Below are positions 1 through 5,958 of a stretch of DNA of 16,718 bases, piece by piece. The position numbers were made by a program, and so were the translations under genes. Source of the DNA: an uncultured Streptococcus sp. (GTDB lineage Bacteria > Bacillota > Bacilli > Lactobacillales > Streptococcaceae); the NCBI GenBank assembly GCA_902470035.1, contig CABREZ010000019.1, forward strand, positions 1 to 16,718, read 5' to 3'. Each line of letters opens with the position of its first letter. The first letter of the stretch is position 1. The notes under the pieces are model-generated. The model was not told the DNA's origin, did not search any database, and saw nothing but the letters and a program-made list of their open reading frames with translations.

Positions 1-20
1 AAAAGCTGATGAAATCAGCA
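1..20 (-). terminator. Intrinsic terminator after ytpR (minus strand)
   Basis: Read on the minus strand, a 6-bp stem (GCTGAT/ATCAGC) with a 3-nt loop is followed by TTTT. It lies about 80 nt past the ytpR stop and is the first terminator-like structure downstream of the DUF4651-trx-ytpR unit. The window edge cuts off anything beyond the four T residues, so the strength of the T-tract cannot be judged. Confidence 0.55.
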
Positions 21-100
21 TAGTAGAGCCCACTCAACCACTGCGTCTTGCTCGACAATCCAAAGAGAGTTGAGAGGCTAGGATTTCTATCCCACTCTCT
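21..100. repeat. Possible streptococcal intergenic repeat fragment
   Basis: The stretch from the edge hairpin to the ytpR stop resembles an intergenic sequence I recall at many sites in mitis-group streptococcal genomes: a GAGTGGGA-type motif, then a TCGAGCAAGACGCAGTGGTTGAGT-like run (minus strand), then the GCTGAT hairpin. Inside it, 64-70 and 94-100 form a 7-bp inverted repeat enclosing a GGAT/ATCC pair, next to the stop codon. The family assignment is from memory; only the inverted repeats are seen directly. Confidence 0.35.
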
Positions 101-725
101 ATCCTTGCCAGTGACGGGCGGGGTCAAAGGGAGTTCCCACCTCTTCTGTATCTTGCAATTCGATAATCCCACGTTTTTGTGGAGCATTTGGCAAGTGCAA
201 TTCGCGTGGGCTACACATCATGCCAAAGCTCTTTTCTCCACGAAGGGCTCCTGGGAAAATCAAGCTGCCATCTGGCATCATCGCACCTGGTAGAGCTACG
301 ATTGTCTTGAGGCCTTCACGCGCATTTGGCGCACCTGCTACGATCTGAACCGTCTTGTCTGGTCCGACAGCCACTTGGCAGATGTTGAGGTGGTCACTAT
401 CTGGATGAGCAAGCATTTCAACGATTTGCCCCACGACAAACTTAGGCTCCTTGTCATTGACCAAGACCTCTGCAAATCCTTCAGCTTGTAATTCTTGATT
501 GAGGCGTGCAACCTGCTCATCACTCAAGAAAAGTTGCCCCTTGCCATTAAGTGCAAAGAAAGTCGAAGCCTCAAAAATATTCCAGGCCACTGTTTCTTGC
601 TTGTCTTCACGGTAGACACGGGCTACTTTGCCTTTTCGCTCGACTGCTAACTTGGCATCCCCACTGTTTTTCAAGGTAAGCATTAAAACATCGCCGACTT
701 GTTCTTTATTATAGGTTACAATCAT
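99..725 (-). CDS. ytpR: YtpR-family tRNA-binding domain protein
   Basis: 208 aa. The N-terminal part (about 1-90) matches the DUF4479 region of YtpR. From about residue 95 an OB-fold tRNA-binding domain (EMAP/PheT-N type) follows, with the run VGQIVEMLAHPDSDHLNICQ, the NAREG segment and the GALRGEKSFGMMCSPREL signature. Stand-alone proteins of this family resemble the N-terminal domain of the phenylalanyl-tRNA synthetase beta chain; their cellular role is poorly defined. It is the last gene of a three-gene minus-strand unit, starting 14 nt after the thioredoxin stop. An AGGAG Shine-Dalgarno sequence lies about 11 nt before the ATG. The length is full for the family. The family call is firm, the function is not. 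Confidence 0.9.
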   Translation of the reverse strand: MIVTYNKEQVGDVLMLTLKNSGDAKLAVERKGKVARVYREDKQETVAWNIFEASTFFALNGKGQLFLSDEQVARLNQELQAEGFAEVLVNDKEPKFVVGQIVEMLAHPDSDHLNICQVAVGPDKTVQIVAGAPNAREGLKTIVALPGAMMPDGSLIFPGALRGEKSFGMMCSPRELHLPNAPQKRGIIELQDTEEVGTPFDPARHWQG

Positions 726-739
726 TCTTTCTCTTTCTC

Positions 740-1057
740 CTACTTCAATCCTGCTAAAAATTCTGAAATCTGAGCTTTTGTTTTGCGATCACGATTGACG
801 AAACGCCCCAGCTCCTGATCCTTGTCTAGGACCACTAAACTCGGAATGCCATAGATATCCCAAAGCTTAGACAAGTCTAGATACTGGTCTCGGTCGACCA
901 AAATGAAGGTAAATTCAGGATTTTCTGCTTCAATCTCTGGCAAAAAGGGCTGGATATAGCGGCAATCGCCACACCAATCCGCTGAAAAGAAGAAAACCTT
1001 CTTTCCTTCTTGCTCGACGTAGCTAGCTAACTCCTCTAAAGACTGTGGAATGATCAT
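740..1057 (-). CDS. Thioredoxin family protein (WCGDC active site)
   Basis: 105 aa, a single thioredoxin fold with no signal peptide, so probably cytoplasmic. The redox motif WCGDC is at residues 28-32 and the cis-proline is in GIPS (Pro72). The dipeptide between the cysteines is GD rather than the GP of classical thioredoxin, as seen in a divergent thioredoxin-like group of Gram-positive bacteria; its partners are unknown. The ATG overlaps the TGA of the preceding DUF4651 gene by 4 nt (ATGA), which indicates translational coupling, and GAGGA lies upstream of the start. It is probably a thiol reductase or reducing partner rather than the main TrxA; that last point is inference. Confidence 0.9.
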   Translation of the reverse strand: MIIPQSLEELASYVEQEGKKVFFFSADWCGDCRYIQPFLPEIEAENPEFTFILVDRDQYLDLSKLWDIYGIPSLVVLDKDQELGRFVNRDRKTKAQISEFLAGLK

Positions 1058-1344
1058 AGTTTTTCCTCTTCATACTGAAGGAGGCCCTCTTCATAGACAA
1101 AGCGATAGTGGCGCTCATCTTCAAAAATGAGCCCTCCGACCAGACGTTCTTCGCTTGATTCATAGAGTTCCACATAAAGGGTCGCAATCTTCCCCATATT
1201 CTCCATTTGCTCACGGACTTCTGCGACTAACTCTTCTTGCGTCCGCAGACGTTTTTGATCTTTGGCAATTTTATAGGCCCCAAGGGCTAGAGCACTTGCA
1301 CTAGCTACTGCAAGGCTGGTTAAAATGATTTTTTTTGCTTTCAT
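1054..1344 (-). CDS. DUF4651 membrane-anchored small protein
   Basis: 96 aa. A basic N-terminus (MKAKK) is followed by a hydrophobic Ala/Leu-rich segment at residues 6-24, either an uncleaved signal anchor or a signal peptide. The rest is a charged, Glu-rich domain (roughly 30-96) that matches the streptococcal DUF4651 family as I recall it. It heads the unit with the thioredoxin-like gene and ytpR, and its stop overlaps the next start (ATGA). No function is established. The start is well placed for the anchor, but there is no usable Shine-Dalgarno sequence: GAGG ends one base before the ATG. The -10 box is only about 8 nt upstream, so the mRNA may be leaderless. Confidence 0.8.
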   Translation of the reverse strand: MKAKKIILTSLAVASASALALGAYKIAKDQKRLRTQEELVAEVREQMENMGKIATLYVELYESSEERLVGGLIFEDERHYRFVYEEGLLQYEEEKL

Positions 1345-1351
1345 ACCTCAT

Positions 1352-1380
1352 ATTGTAACACAAAATACAAGCTGGGACAA
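1352..1380 (-). promoter_or_regulatory. Promoter for DUF4651-trx-ytpR
   Basis: On the minus strand, TTGTCC (1375-1380) and TACAAT (1352-1357) are separated by exactly 17 nt. The predicted transcription start falls at about 1345, directly against the ATG at 1344. The -35 matches 4 of 6 and the -10 matches 5 of 6 consensus positions. Confidence 0.6.
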
Positions 1381-1458
1381 CGAAGGAGAATAGATCCCCC
1401 CATCATGACAATCTGCTTTCATTCCCGTCAACTGCCACTACCATCTCGACTAAAAAAG

Positions 1459-1467
1459 TGATAAAAT
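1459..1467 (+). promoter_or_regulatory. Extended -10 promoter of pepA
   Basis: TG at 1459-1460, one base, then TAAAAT at 1462-1467 form an extended -10 element. No good -35 lies 17 nt upstream (TACCAT). The predicted start leaves a leader of about 17 nt with AAGG at 1481-1484 before the pepA ATG at 1491. A divergent promoter serves DUF4651 on the other strand. Confidence 0.55.
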
Positions 1468-1490
1468 AACAATCAGAAAGAAGGTAACTT

Positions 1491-2555
1491 ATGACTGATT
1501 TATTTTCTAAAATCAAAGAAGTAACAGAACTTCCTGCCATCTCTGGCCACGAAGCGCCTGTTCGCGATTATCTACGCAAACAGATCACTCCACATGTGGA
1601 TGAAGTGGTCACAGACGGCTTGGGAAGTATTTTTGGGGTACGCCACTCAGAAGCGACTGATGCTCCTCGCATCATGGTCGCCGGCCATATGGATGAAGTT
1701 GGCTTTATGGTCAGTGAGATCAAGGCAGACGGCACCTTCCGCGTGGTTGAAATTGGTGGTTGGAACCCGATGGTGGTCAGCAGCCAACGTTTCACCCTTT
1801 TGACCCGCGATGGCCATTCCTACCCTGTCATTTCTGGATCTGTTCCTCCGCATTTGACGCGTGGCGCAAACGGTCCTGCTCTTCCAGCAATCGGGGATAT
1901 TGTCTTTGATGGCGGCTTTGCCAACAAAGAAGAAGCCGAGAGCTTTGGAATCCGTCCAGGCGACACCTTGGTCCCTGAAAGCACTGCAATCTTAACAGCC
2001 AATCAGAAAAACATCATCTCCAAAGCTTGGGACAACCGTTATGGGGTCTTGATGGTCAGCGAATTGGCACAAGCCCTCTCTGGACAAGCCCTAGCAAACG
2101 AGCTCTATGTCGGAGCGACTGTCCAAGAAGAAGTCGGACTGCGCGGTGCTGGGACTTCTGTGACCAAGTTTGATCCGGAAATCTTCCTGGCTGTTGACTG
2201 TTCTCCAGCGGCAGATGTCTACGGAGGCCAAGGGGCCATCGGAGAAGGAACCCTCCTTCGTTTCTTTGACCCAGGTCACCTCATGTTACCAAATATGAAG
2301 GATTTCCTCCTCACCACTGCTGAAGAAGCAGGCATCAAGTACCAATACTACTGTGGAAAAGGGGGAACGGATGCTGGAGTGGCCCACTTACGAAGTGGCG
2401 GAGTCCCATCTACTACCATCGGAGTCTGTGCGCGCTACATCCACTCTCACCAAACCCTCTATGCCATGGATGACTTCCTTCAAGCCCAATCTTTCCTTCA
2501 AGCCTTGGTTAAAAAATTGGATCGTTCAACCGTTGATTTAATTAAGAATTATTAA
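1491..2555 (+). CDS. pepA: Glutamyl aminopeptidase PepA (M42 family)
   Basis: 354 aa, full length for the M42 metallo-aminopeptidases that remove N-terminal Glu/Asp from peptides in the cytoplasm and form large tetrahedral oligomers. Predicted metal ligands and catalytic residues are visible: AGHMDEVG (His66, Asp68), AWDNR (Asp181), QEEVGLRGA (Glu213/Glu214), VDCSPA (Asp236) and a late IHSH (His318 or His320). The ATG at 1491 has AAGG 6 nt upstream and an extended -10 promoter just before. The gene stands alone between the divergent DUF4651 unit and a strong terminator at 2579-2602. Nothing indicates truncation. The M42 family call is very secure; substrate preference follows lactic acid bacterial PepA. 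Confidence 0.95.
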   Translation: MTDLFSKIKEVTELPAISGHEAPVRDYLRKQITPHVDEVVTDGLGSIFGVRHSEATDAPRIMVAGHMDEVGFMVSEIKADGTFRVVEIGGWNPMVVSSQRFTLLTRDGHSYPVISGSVPPHLTRGANGPALPAIGDIVFDGGFANKEEAESFGIRPGDTLVPESTAILTANQKNIISKAWDNRYGVLMVSELAQALSGQALANELYVGATVQEEVGLRGAGTSVTKFDPEIFLAVDCSPAADVYGGQGAIGEGTLLRFFDPGHLMLPNMKDFLLTTAEEAGIKYQYYCGKGGTDAGVAHLRSGGVPSTTIGVCARYIHSHQTLYAMDDFLQAQSFLQALVKKLDRSTVDLIKNY

Positions 2556-2578
2556 TATTTTCCCAAAATAATTGTTTT

Positions 2579-2602
2579 AAACCCCCATTTTGGGGTTTTT
2601 TT
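2579..2602 (+). terminator. Intrinsic terminator of pepA
   Basis: AAACCCC and GGGGTTT arms enclose a small loop and run into seven T residues. The T-tract overlaps the TG of the next gene's extended -10 element. Confidence 0.85.
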
Positions 2603-2610
2603 GATATAAT
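2602..2610 (+). promoter_or_regulatory. Extended -10 promoter of the DUF1846 gene
   Basis: TGATATAAT at 2602-2610 is a perfect TATAAT preceded by TG and one base. The region 17 nt upstream is the C-run of the pepA terminator, so there is no -35 and the extended -10 must carry recognition. The predicted start near 2617 gives a leader of about 97 nt. Confidence 0.65.
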
Positions 2611-2616
2611 ACTGAA

Positions 2617-2713
2617 TGAATATTGCAACGGGTGTTCTTTTGCACTCCCCTTTCCTTACGTGGAAGGCGGAGCACCGCTAAAGACCACCCTCGCTTCTTT
2701 ATTGGAGGTTTAA
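2617..2713 (+). promoter_or_regulatory. Structured 5' leader of the DUF1846 gene
   Basis: The leader can fold in at least two exclusive ways. Fold A is a long hairpin pairing 2650-2655 with 2662-2667 (6 bp, loop TTACGT), continued past a C-C mismatch by 2645-2648 with 2669-2672. It is enclosed by GGGTG (2630-2634) pairing with CACCC (2686-2690). Fold B is a small hairpin GCGG-AGCA-CCGC (2667-2678) that breaks fold A. CTCC at 2645-2648 can also pair with GGAG of the ribosome-binding site (2704-2708). I cannot match it to a known riboswitch class. The pairings are seen; regulation is inferred. Confidence 0.4.
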
Positions 2714-4198
2714 ATGAAGAAACAAGCTTTTAGTTCCGAAAAGTATTTGAATTTGCAACGCGATCACATCCTCGAACGGATCAACCAATTTGATGGTAAG
2801 CTCTACCTAGAGTTTGGAGGAAAAATGCTGGAAGATTTCCATGCTGCCCGCGTACTCCCTGGTTATGAACCGGACAATAAAATTAAACTTCTCCAAGAAC
2901 TCCGTGATCAAGTGGAGATTGTCATTGCCATTAATGCCAGCAACATCGAGCATTCAAAAGCGCGTGGTGACCTAGGAATCTCTTACGACCAAGAGGTCTT
3001 CCGCTTAATCGATAAATTCAACGAATTGGGCATCTATGTTGGCTCTGTCGTCATCACTCAATATGCTGGTCAACCTGCTGCAGACCTCTTCCGCAAACAG
3101 TTGGAAAAGAATGGTATTGCCTCTTACCTCCACTACCCAATCAAGGGCTACCCAACGGATATGGACCATATCATCTCTCCTGAGGGAATGGGGAAAAACG
3201 ACTACATTCAGACCAGTCGCAACCTCGTTGTCGTGACGGCTCCTGGTCCTGGTTCTGGTAAATTGGCTACTTGTATGTCCAATATGTACCATGACCAACT
3301 GAATGGTATCAAATCTGGTTATGCTAAATTTGAAACCTTCCCAGTTTGGAACCTGCCTTTGCACCACCCAGTGAATTTGGCCTATGAAGCTGCTACTGCA
3401 GATCTAGACGATGTCAATATGATTGACCCCTTCCACCTCCAAACCTATGGCGAAACAACGGTCAACTACAACCGGGATATCGAAATCTTCCCTGTCTTGA
3501 AGCGGATGTTGGAACGCATCCTCGGAGAATCTCCTTACGCTTCCCCAACAGATATGGGGGTGAACATGGTCGGCTTTGCCATCGTGGACAACGACGCAGC
3601 GATTGAAGCCTCTAAGCAAGAAATTATCCGCCGTTACTACCAAACCATTCTAGATGTTAAAGCAGAGCGTGTCGGAAACGGAGCTATTAAGAAAATTGAA
3701 CTCTTGATGAATGACTTAGGCATTTCACCAAAAGACCGCCAAGTCACCGTCCTTGCCCGTCAAAAAGAGGAAGAAACCGGTGAACCTGCCTTGGCACTAG
3801 AATTGCCGAACGGAGAAACCGTGACAGGTAAAACTTCTGACTTATTTGGTCCAACGGCAGCTGTTCTCATCAACGCCATCAAGAAATTGGCCCATATTGA
3901 TAAAGAAACCAAATTGATTGAGCCAGAATATGTCAAACCAATCCAAGGCTTGAAGATCAACCACTTGGGCAGTCGCAACCCTCGCCTCCACTCAAATGAA
4001 ATCCTTATCGCCCTCGCCATTACCGCCATGAACCATCCAGAAGCCAATCTTGCCATGCAAGAGTTGGGTCGTTTGAAAGGGAGCGAAGCCCATTCAACAG
4101 TGATGTTGACAGACGAAGATAAAAACGTTCTTCGCAAACTGGGCATCCATGTGACCATGGATCCAGTTTACCAATACGATCGCTTGTACCGCAAATAA
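2714..4198 (+). CDS. DUF1846 domain-containing protein
   Basis: 494 aa, full length for the DUF1846 family, which I recall as conserved in Firmicutes with a solved pneumococcal structure but no assigned reaction. Visible features: an N-terminal alpha/beta region with YLEFGGKMLEDFHAARVLPG (31-50), a glycine-rich P-loop-like VVVTAPGPGSGK (172-183), and a C-terminal region with conserved ITAMNHPEANLAMQ and SEAHSTVML. No signal peptide or membrane segment is seen, so it is likely cytoplasmic. The ATG is preceded by GGAGG with 5-nt spacing. It is monocistronic: its own promoter lies on the pepA terminator and a bidirectional terminator follows. The nucleotide-binding idea rests only on the glycine-rich loop. 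Confidence 0.9.
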   Translation: MKKQAFSSEKYLNLQRDHILERINQFDGKLYLEFGGKMLEDFHAARVLPGYEPDNKIKLLQELRDQVEIVIAINASNIEHSKARGDLGISYDQEVFRLIDKFNELGIYVGSVVITQYAGQPAADLFRKQLEKNGIASYLHYPIKGYPTDMDHIISPEGMGKNDYIQTSRNLVVVTAPGPGSGKLATCMSNMYHDQLNGIKSGYAKFETFPVWNLPLHHPVNLAYEAATADLDDVNMIDPFHLQTYGETTVNYNRDIEIFPVLKRMLERILGESPYASPTDMGVNMVGFAIVDNDAAIEASKQEIIRRYYQTILDVKAERVGNGAIKKIELLMNDLGISPKDRQVTVLARQKEEETGEPALALELPNGETVTGKTSDLFGPTAAVLINAIKKLAHIDKETKLIEPEYVKPIQGLKINHLGSRNPRLHSNEILIALAITAMNHPEANLAMQELGRLKGSEAHSTVMLTDEDKNVLRKLGIHVTMDPVYQYDRLYRK

Positions 4199-4209
4199 AG
4201 AAAAGCAAG

Positions 4210-4229
4210 GCTAGACCATTGGTCCTAGC
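4210..4229. repeat. Small inverted repeat after DUF1846
   Basis: GCTAG-ACC (ATT) GGT-CTAGC forms an 8-bp stem with one bulged C. It lacks a T-tract, so it is not a terminator by itself. It lies between the DUF1846 stop and the strong terminator and may protect the mRNA 3' end; that role is inferred. Confidence 0.3.
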
Positions 4230-4238
4230 TCCATGTAC

Positions 4239-4286
4239 AAAAAAATCCCCTGAGTGCCTGAACCAGTTGGCACCCAGGGGATTTTT
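4239..4286. terminator. Strong bidirectional terminator
   Basis: An 8-bp arm ATCCCCTG pairs with CAGGGGAT, continued past one mismatch by GTGCC with GGCAC around a 10-nt loop. It is flanked by seven A residues on the left and five T residues on the right. It can end the DUF1846 transcript (plus) and the small-gene transcript (minus), which converge here. Confidence 0.9.
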
Positions 4287-4308
4287 CATAGTTTAATTGG
4301 ATGGAGAG

Positions 4309-4464
4309 TTACCTCTCCTTAAAAAGATAGAGGCCCACAATCAGTATCGGGACAAGGAGAAGGGGGTACACTTCTTTTGGCAGTACGTCCGTTTCCAAAC
4401 TCAACCAAAGGAAAAAAACAGCCAAGACAATCGCAATCAACCATTTTACAAGATAAGATTTCAT
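4309..4464 (-). CDS. Small (51 aa) two-helix membrane protein, unknown
   Basis: This gene is below usual ORF length cut-offs. It starts with MKSYLVKWLIAIVLAVFFLW, a basic start followed by a hydrophobic segment (about 5-22). A short polar loop LETDVLPKEVY follows, then a second hydrophobic segment (about 34-48) ending in KER. Both hydrophobic stretches are long enough to span a membrane, giving a predicted hairpin with both ends inside. Support for expression is unusually complete: AGGAGG 6 nt before the ATG, a TTGACA-17-TATACT promoter giving a leader of about 25 nt, and a strong terminator 22 nt after the TAA. I recognise no family. It could be a small envelope-stress, toxin-like or complex-modulating protein; no function is asserted. 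Confidence 0.75.
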   Translation of the reverse strand: MKSYLVKWLIAIVLAVFFLWLSLETDVLPKEVYPLLLVPILIVGLYLFKER

Positions 4465-4496
4465 GGCGCCCTCCTACTCCTAATCTATTTATGCAT

Positions 4497-4525
4497 AGTA
4501 TACTCCTGCTCAATTAGCCTGTCAA
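4497..4525 (-). promoter_or_regulatory. Consensus sigma-A promoter of the 51-aa gene
   Basis: On the minus strand, TTGACA (4520-4525, a 6/6 match) and TATACT (4497-4502, 5/6) are separated by exactly 17 nt. It is among the best promoter matches in the window. The predicted start is near 4490, 25 nt before the ATG at 4464. The -35 is only 3 nt from the T-tract of the folate operon terminator. Confidence 0.85.
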
Positions 4526-4528
4526 GGT

Positions 4529-4560
4529 AAAAAAAGTAGTTGACCATTGGATCAACTACC
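4529..4560 (-). terminator. Terminator of the folate operon, containing the folBK stop codon
   Basis: On the minus strand, GTAGTTGA pairs with TCAACTAC (8 bp, 8-nt loop) and is followed by seven T residues. The TGA inside the first arm is the folBK stop codon, so a ribosome finishing folBK would sit on the terminator stem. Confidence 0.85.
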
Positions 4561-5376
4561 TTTTGTTTCTTTCACAACCTCCCACAGTTGCCGGATCTGT
4601 CTTCTTTGGACAGGATCCACAAAGTAAGGGGCAATTTCATTTAAGGATTCTAGGACAAATGCCCGTTCTACCACATACGGATGAGGGAGAATCAAATCTG
4701 AACTATAGAGGATCAAATCCTCCATATAAAGGAGATCTAAATCGATGACACGAGGTCCCCATTTGATCTCACGGACCCGGCCCATTTCTAGCTCGATTCC
4801 TAGTAAGGTCTCCATCAAGTCTTGGGGCGTAAACCAAGTTTCGACCTCTACGACTTGGTTAAGGAAGCTATCCTGATCGACCCCTCCCCAAGGCGCTGTC
4901 TCAATCTGAGAAGAAGTTTGGAGAATCGTAATTCCCTTTTCTTCTAATTTAGATAAGGCCGTCGCCAACTGTTGTTCCTTATCGCCCATATTGGTTCCCA
5001 GACCAATAAAGGCCCGTCTTTTTTCTCGTTCAATCGTGACCGAACAAGTATCCAGAGGTAGAGCAACTGGTGCCCAAGGTTTTTTCAACTCGAGTCGAAC
5101 CTTTTTGACAAAGTCATAGGTCGCAAAAATCTTCTCTACTAGCTGAAAAGCCACTGTCTCAATCAAGTCGATTTTCTCAGCTTGAACCCAGTTTGTCAGT
5201 TGCTCAGCTAAGATTCCATAATGGATTGAAGCCGTCAAATCGCCCGTCCGAGCAGACTTTGTCATCTCATAATCGACACAGACATCCAGGACAAAACGCT
5301 GCCCCAATTCCTTTTCAGCGGAAAACACACCATGATAAGCATAAATTTCCAAATCTTTGATCCGTAATTGATCCAC
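4552..5376 (-). CDS. folBK (sulD): Bifunctional FolB-FolK: dihydroneopterin aldolase / HPPK
   Basis: Fusion of two consecutive folate enzymes, as in pneumococcal SulD. The N-terminal FolB part (about 1-118) cleaves dihydroneopterin to 6-hydroxymethyl-dihydropterin and shows YAYHGVFSAEKELGQRF and the catalytic-lysine motif LKKPWAP. The C-terminal FolK part (about 120-274) pyrophosphorylates that product; it shows FIGLGTNMGD, ETAPWGG, the Mg-binding KWGPRVIDLDLL (DxD) and LPHPYVVERAFVLESL. I place the start at the GTG at 5376: GAGGTG lies 6 nt upstream and the protein then begins MDQLRIKDLE, like pneumococcal SulD. A GTG three codons earlier (5385) lacks this spacing. Last gene of the operon, 26 nt after folE. 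Confidence 0.95.
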   Translation of the reverse strand: MDQLRIKDLEIYAYHGVFSAEKELGQRFVLDVCVDYEMTKSARTGDLTASIHYGILAEQLTNWVQAEKIDLIETVAFQLVEKIFATYDFVKKVRLELKKPWAPVALPLDTCSVTIEREKRRAFIGLGTNMGDKEQQLATALSKLEEKGITILQTSSQIETAPWGGVDQDSFLNQVVEVETWFTPQDLMETLLGIELEMGRVREIKWGPRVIDLDLLYMEDLILYSSDLILPHPYVVERAFVLESLNEIAPYFVDPVQRRQIRQLWEVVKETKGS

Positions 5377-5402
5377 GATAGTCACCTCAGTTTATCTAGG
5401 GA

Positions 5403-5957
5403 TTAGTGTCCCATCAGCTTGTAGGCTTCGTTTTTCAGGTCTTTATCCGTCTCTAACAAGCCACGCGCTACTGTCGTCACAGTAGCTGTCCCTGGTTTGC
5501 GCACGCCACGCATGTTCATGCACATGTGCTCTGCTTCCACCCAGACAAGGGCTCCCTGCGCTCCTAGATACTCCATTAAGGCATCCGCGATTTCCACCGT
5601 CAAGCGCTCCTGGATTTGAGGCTTTTTAGCATATACTTCCACCGTCCGAGCCAACTTAGAGAGGCCCGCTACGCGTCCATTTGGTATATAGGCAATATGG
5701 ACCTTGCCATAGAAGGGCAAGAAATGGTGCTCACACATTGAGTGGAAGAAGATATCCTTTTCTACCACCATATTGTTGTCCACAATCTCAAAAGATTTTG
5801 ATAGGTGGACTTCCGCAGTTTGGTTGAGACCTGCAAAAATCTCTTGGTACATCTTGGCAATGCGTTCTGGTGTTTCTTGCAATCCCTCACGGCTTCCGTC
5901 TTCACCGACTGCGTCGATAATCATCTCCACGGCTTCTTGAATTTTCTTTGTATCCAT
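5403..5957 (-). CDS. folE (sulC): GTP cyclohydrolase I FolE
   Basis: 184 aa. It converts GTP to dihydroneopterin triphosphate, the entry step of pterin synthesis. The zinc site is intact: SMCEHHFLPF (Cys75, His78) and EAEHMCMNMRGV (Cys146). The segment GRVAGLSKLARTVEVYAKKPQIQERLT is the family signature. The length matches bacterial type I enzymes. The ATG follows the folC TGA after one base (TGACATG), with AGGAGA upstream inside the folC end, so the two are probably translationally coupled. No sign of truncation. Confidence 0.97.
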   Translation of the reverse strand: MDTKKIQEAVEMIIDAVGEDGSREGLQETPERIAKMYQEIFAGLNQTAEVHLSKSFEIVDNNMVVEKDIFFHSMCEHHFLPFYGKVHIAYIPNGRVAGLSKLARTVEVYAKKPQIQERLTVEIADALMEYLGAQGALVWVEAEHMCMNMRGVRKPGTATVTTVARGLLETDKDLKNEAYKLMGH

Positions 5958-5958
5958 G

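Noticed and set aside
48..293. 81-codon plus-strand frame over the ytpR 3' end
   Set aside because: Antisense to a conserved domain, no ribosome-binding site.
2617..2713. T-box riboswitch before DUF1846
   Set aside because: GGCGGAGCACCGC looks a little like the T-box core, but there is no specifier stem, no terminator, and the gene is not an amino-acid or synthetase gene.
3005..4158. Antisense frames of 120, 79 and 132 codons inside DUF1846
   Set aside because: They lie opposite conserved DUF1846 sequence, lack ribosome-binding sites and resemble no family.
4297..4530. 77-codon plus-strand frame opposite the small membrane gene
   Set aside because: It lacks a ribosome-binding site and starts just after the T-tract of a terminator. 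The opposite strand has complete expression signals instead.
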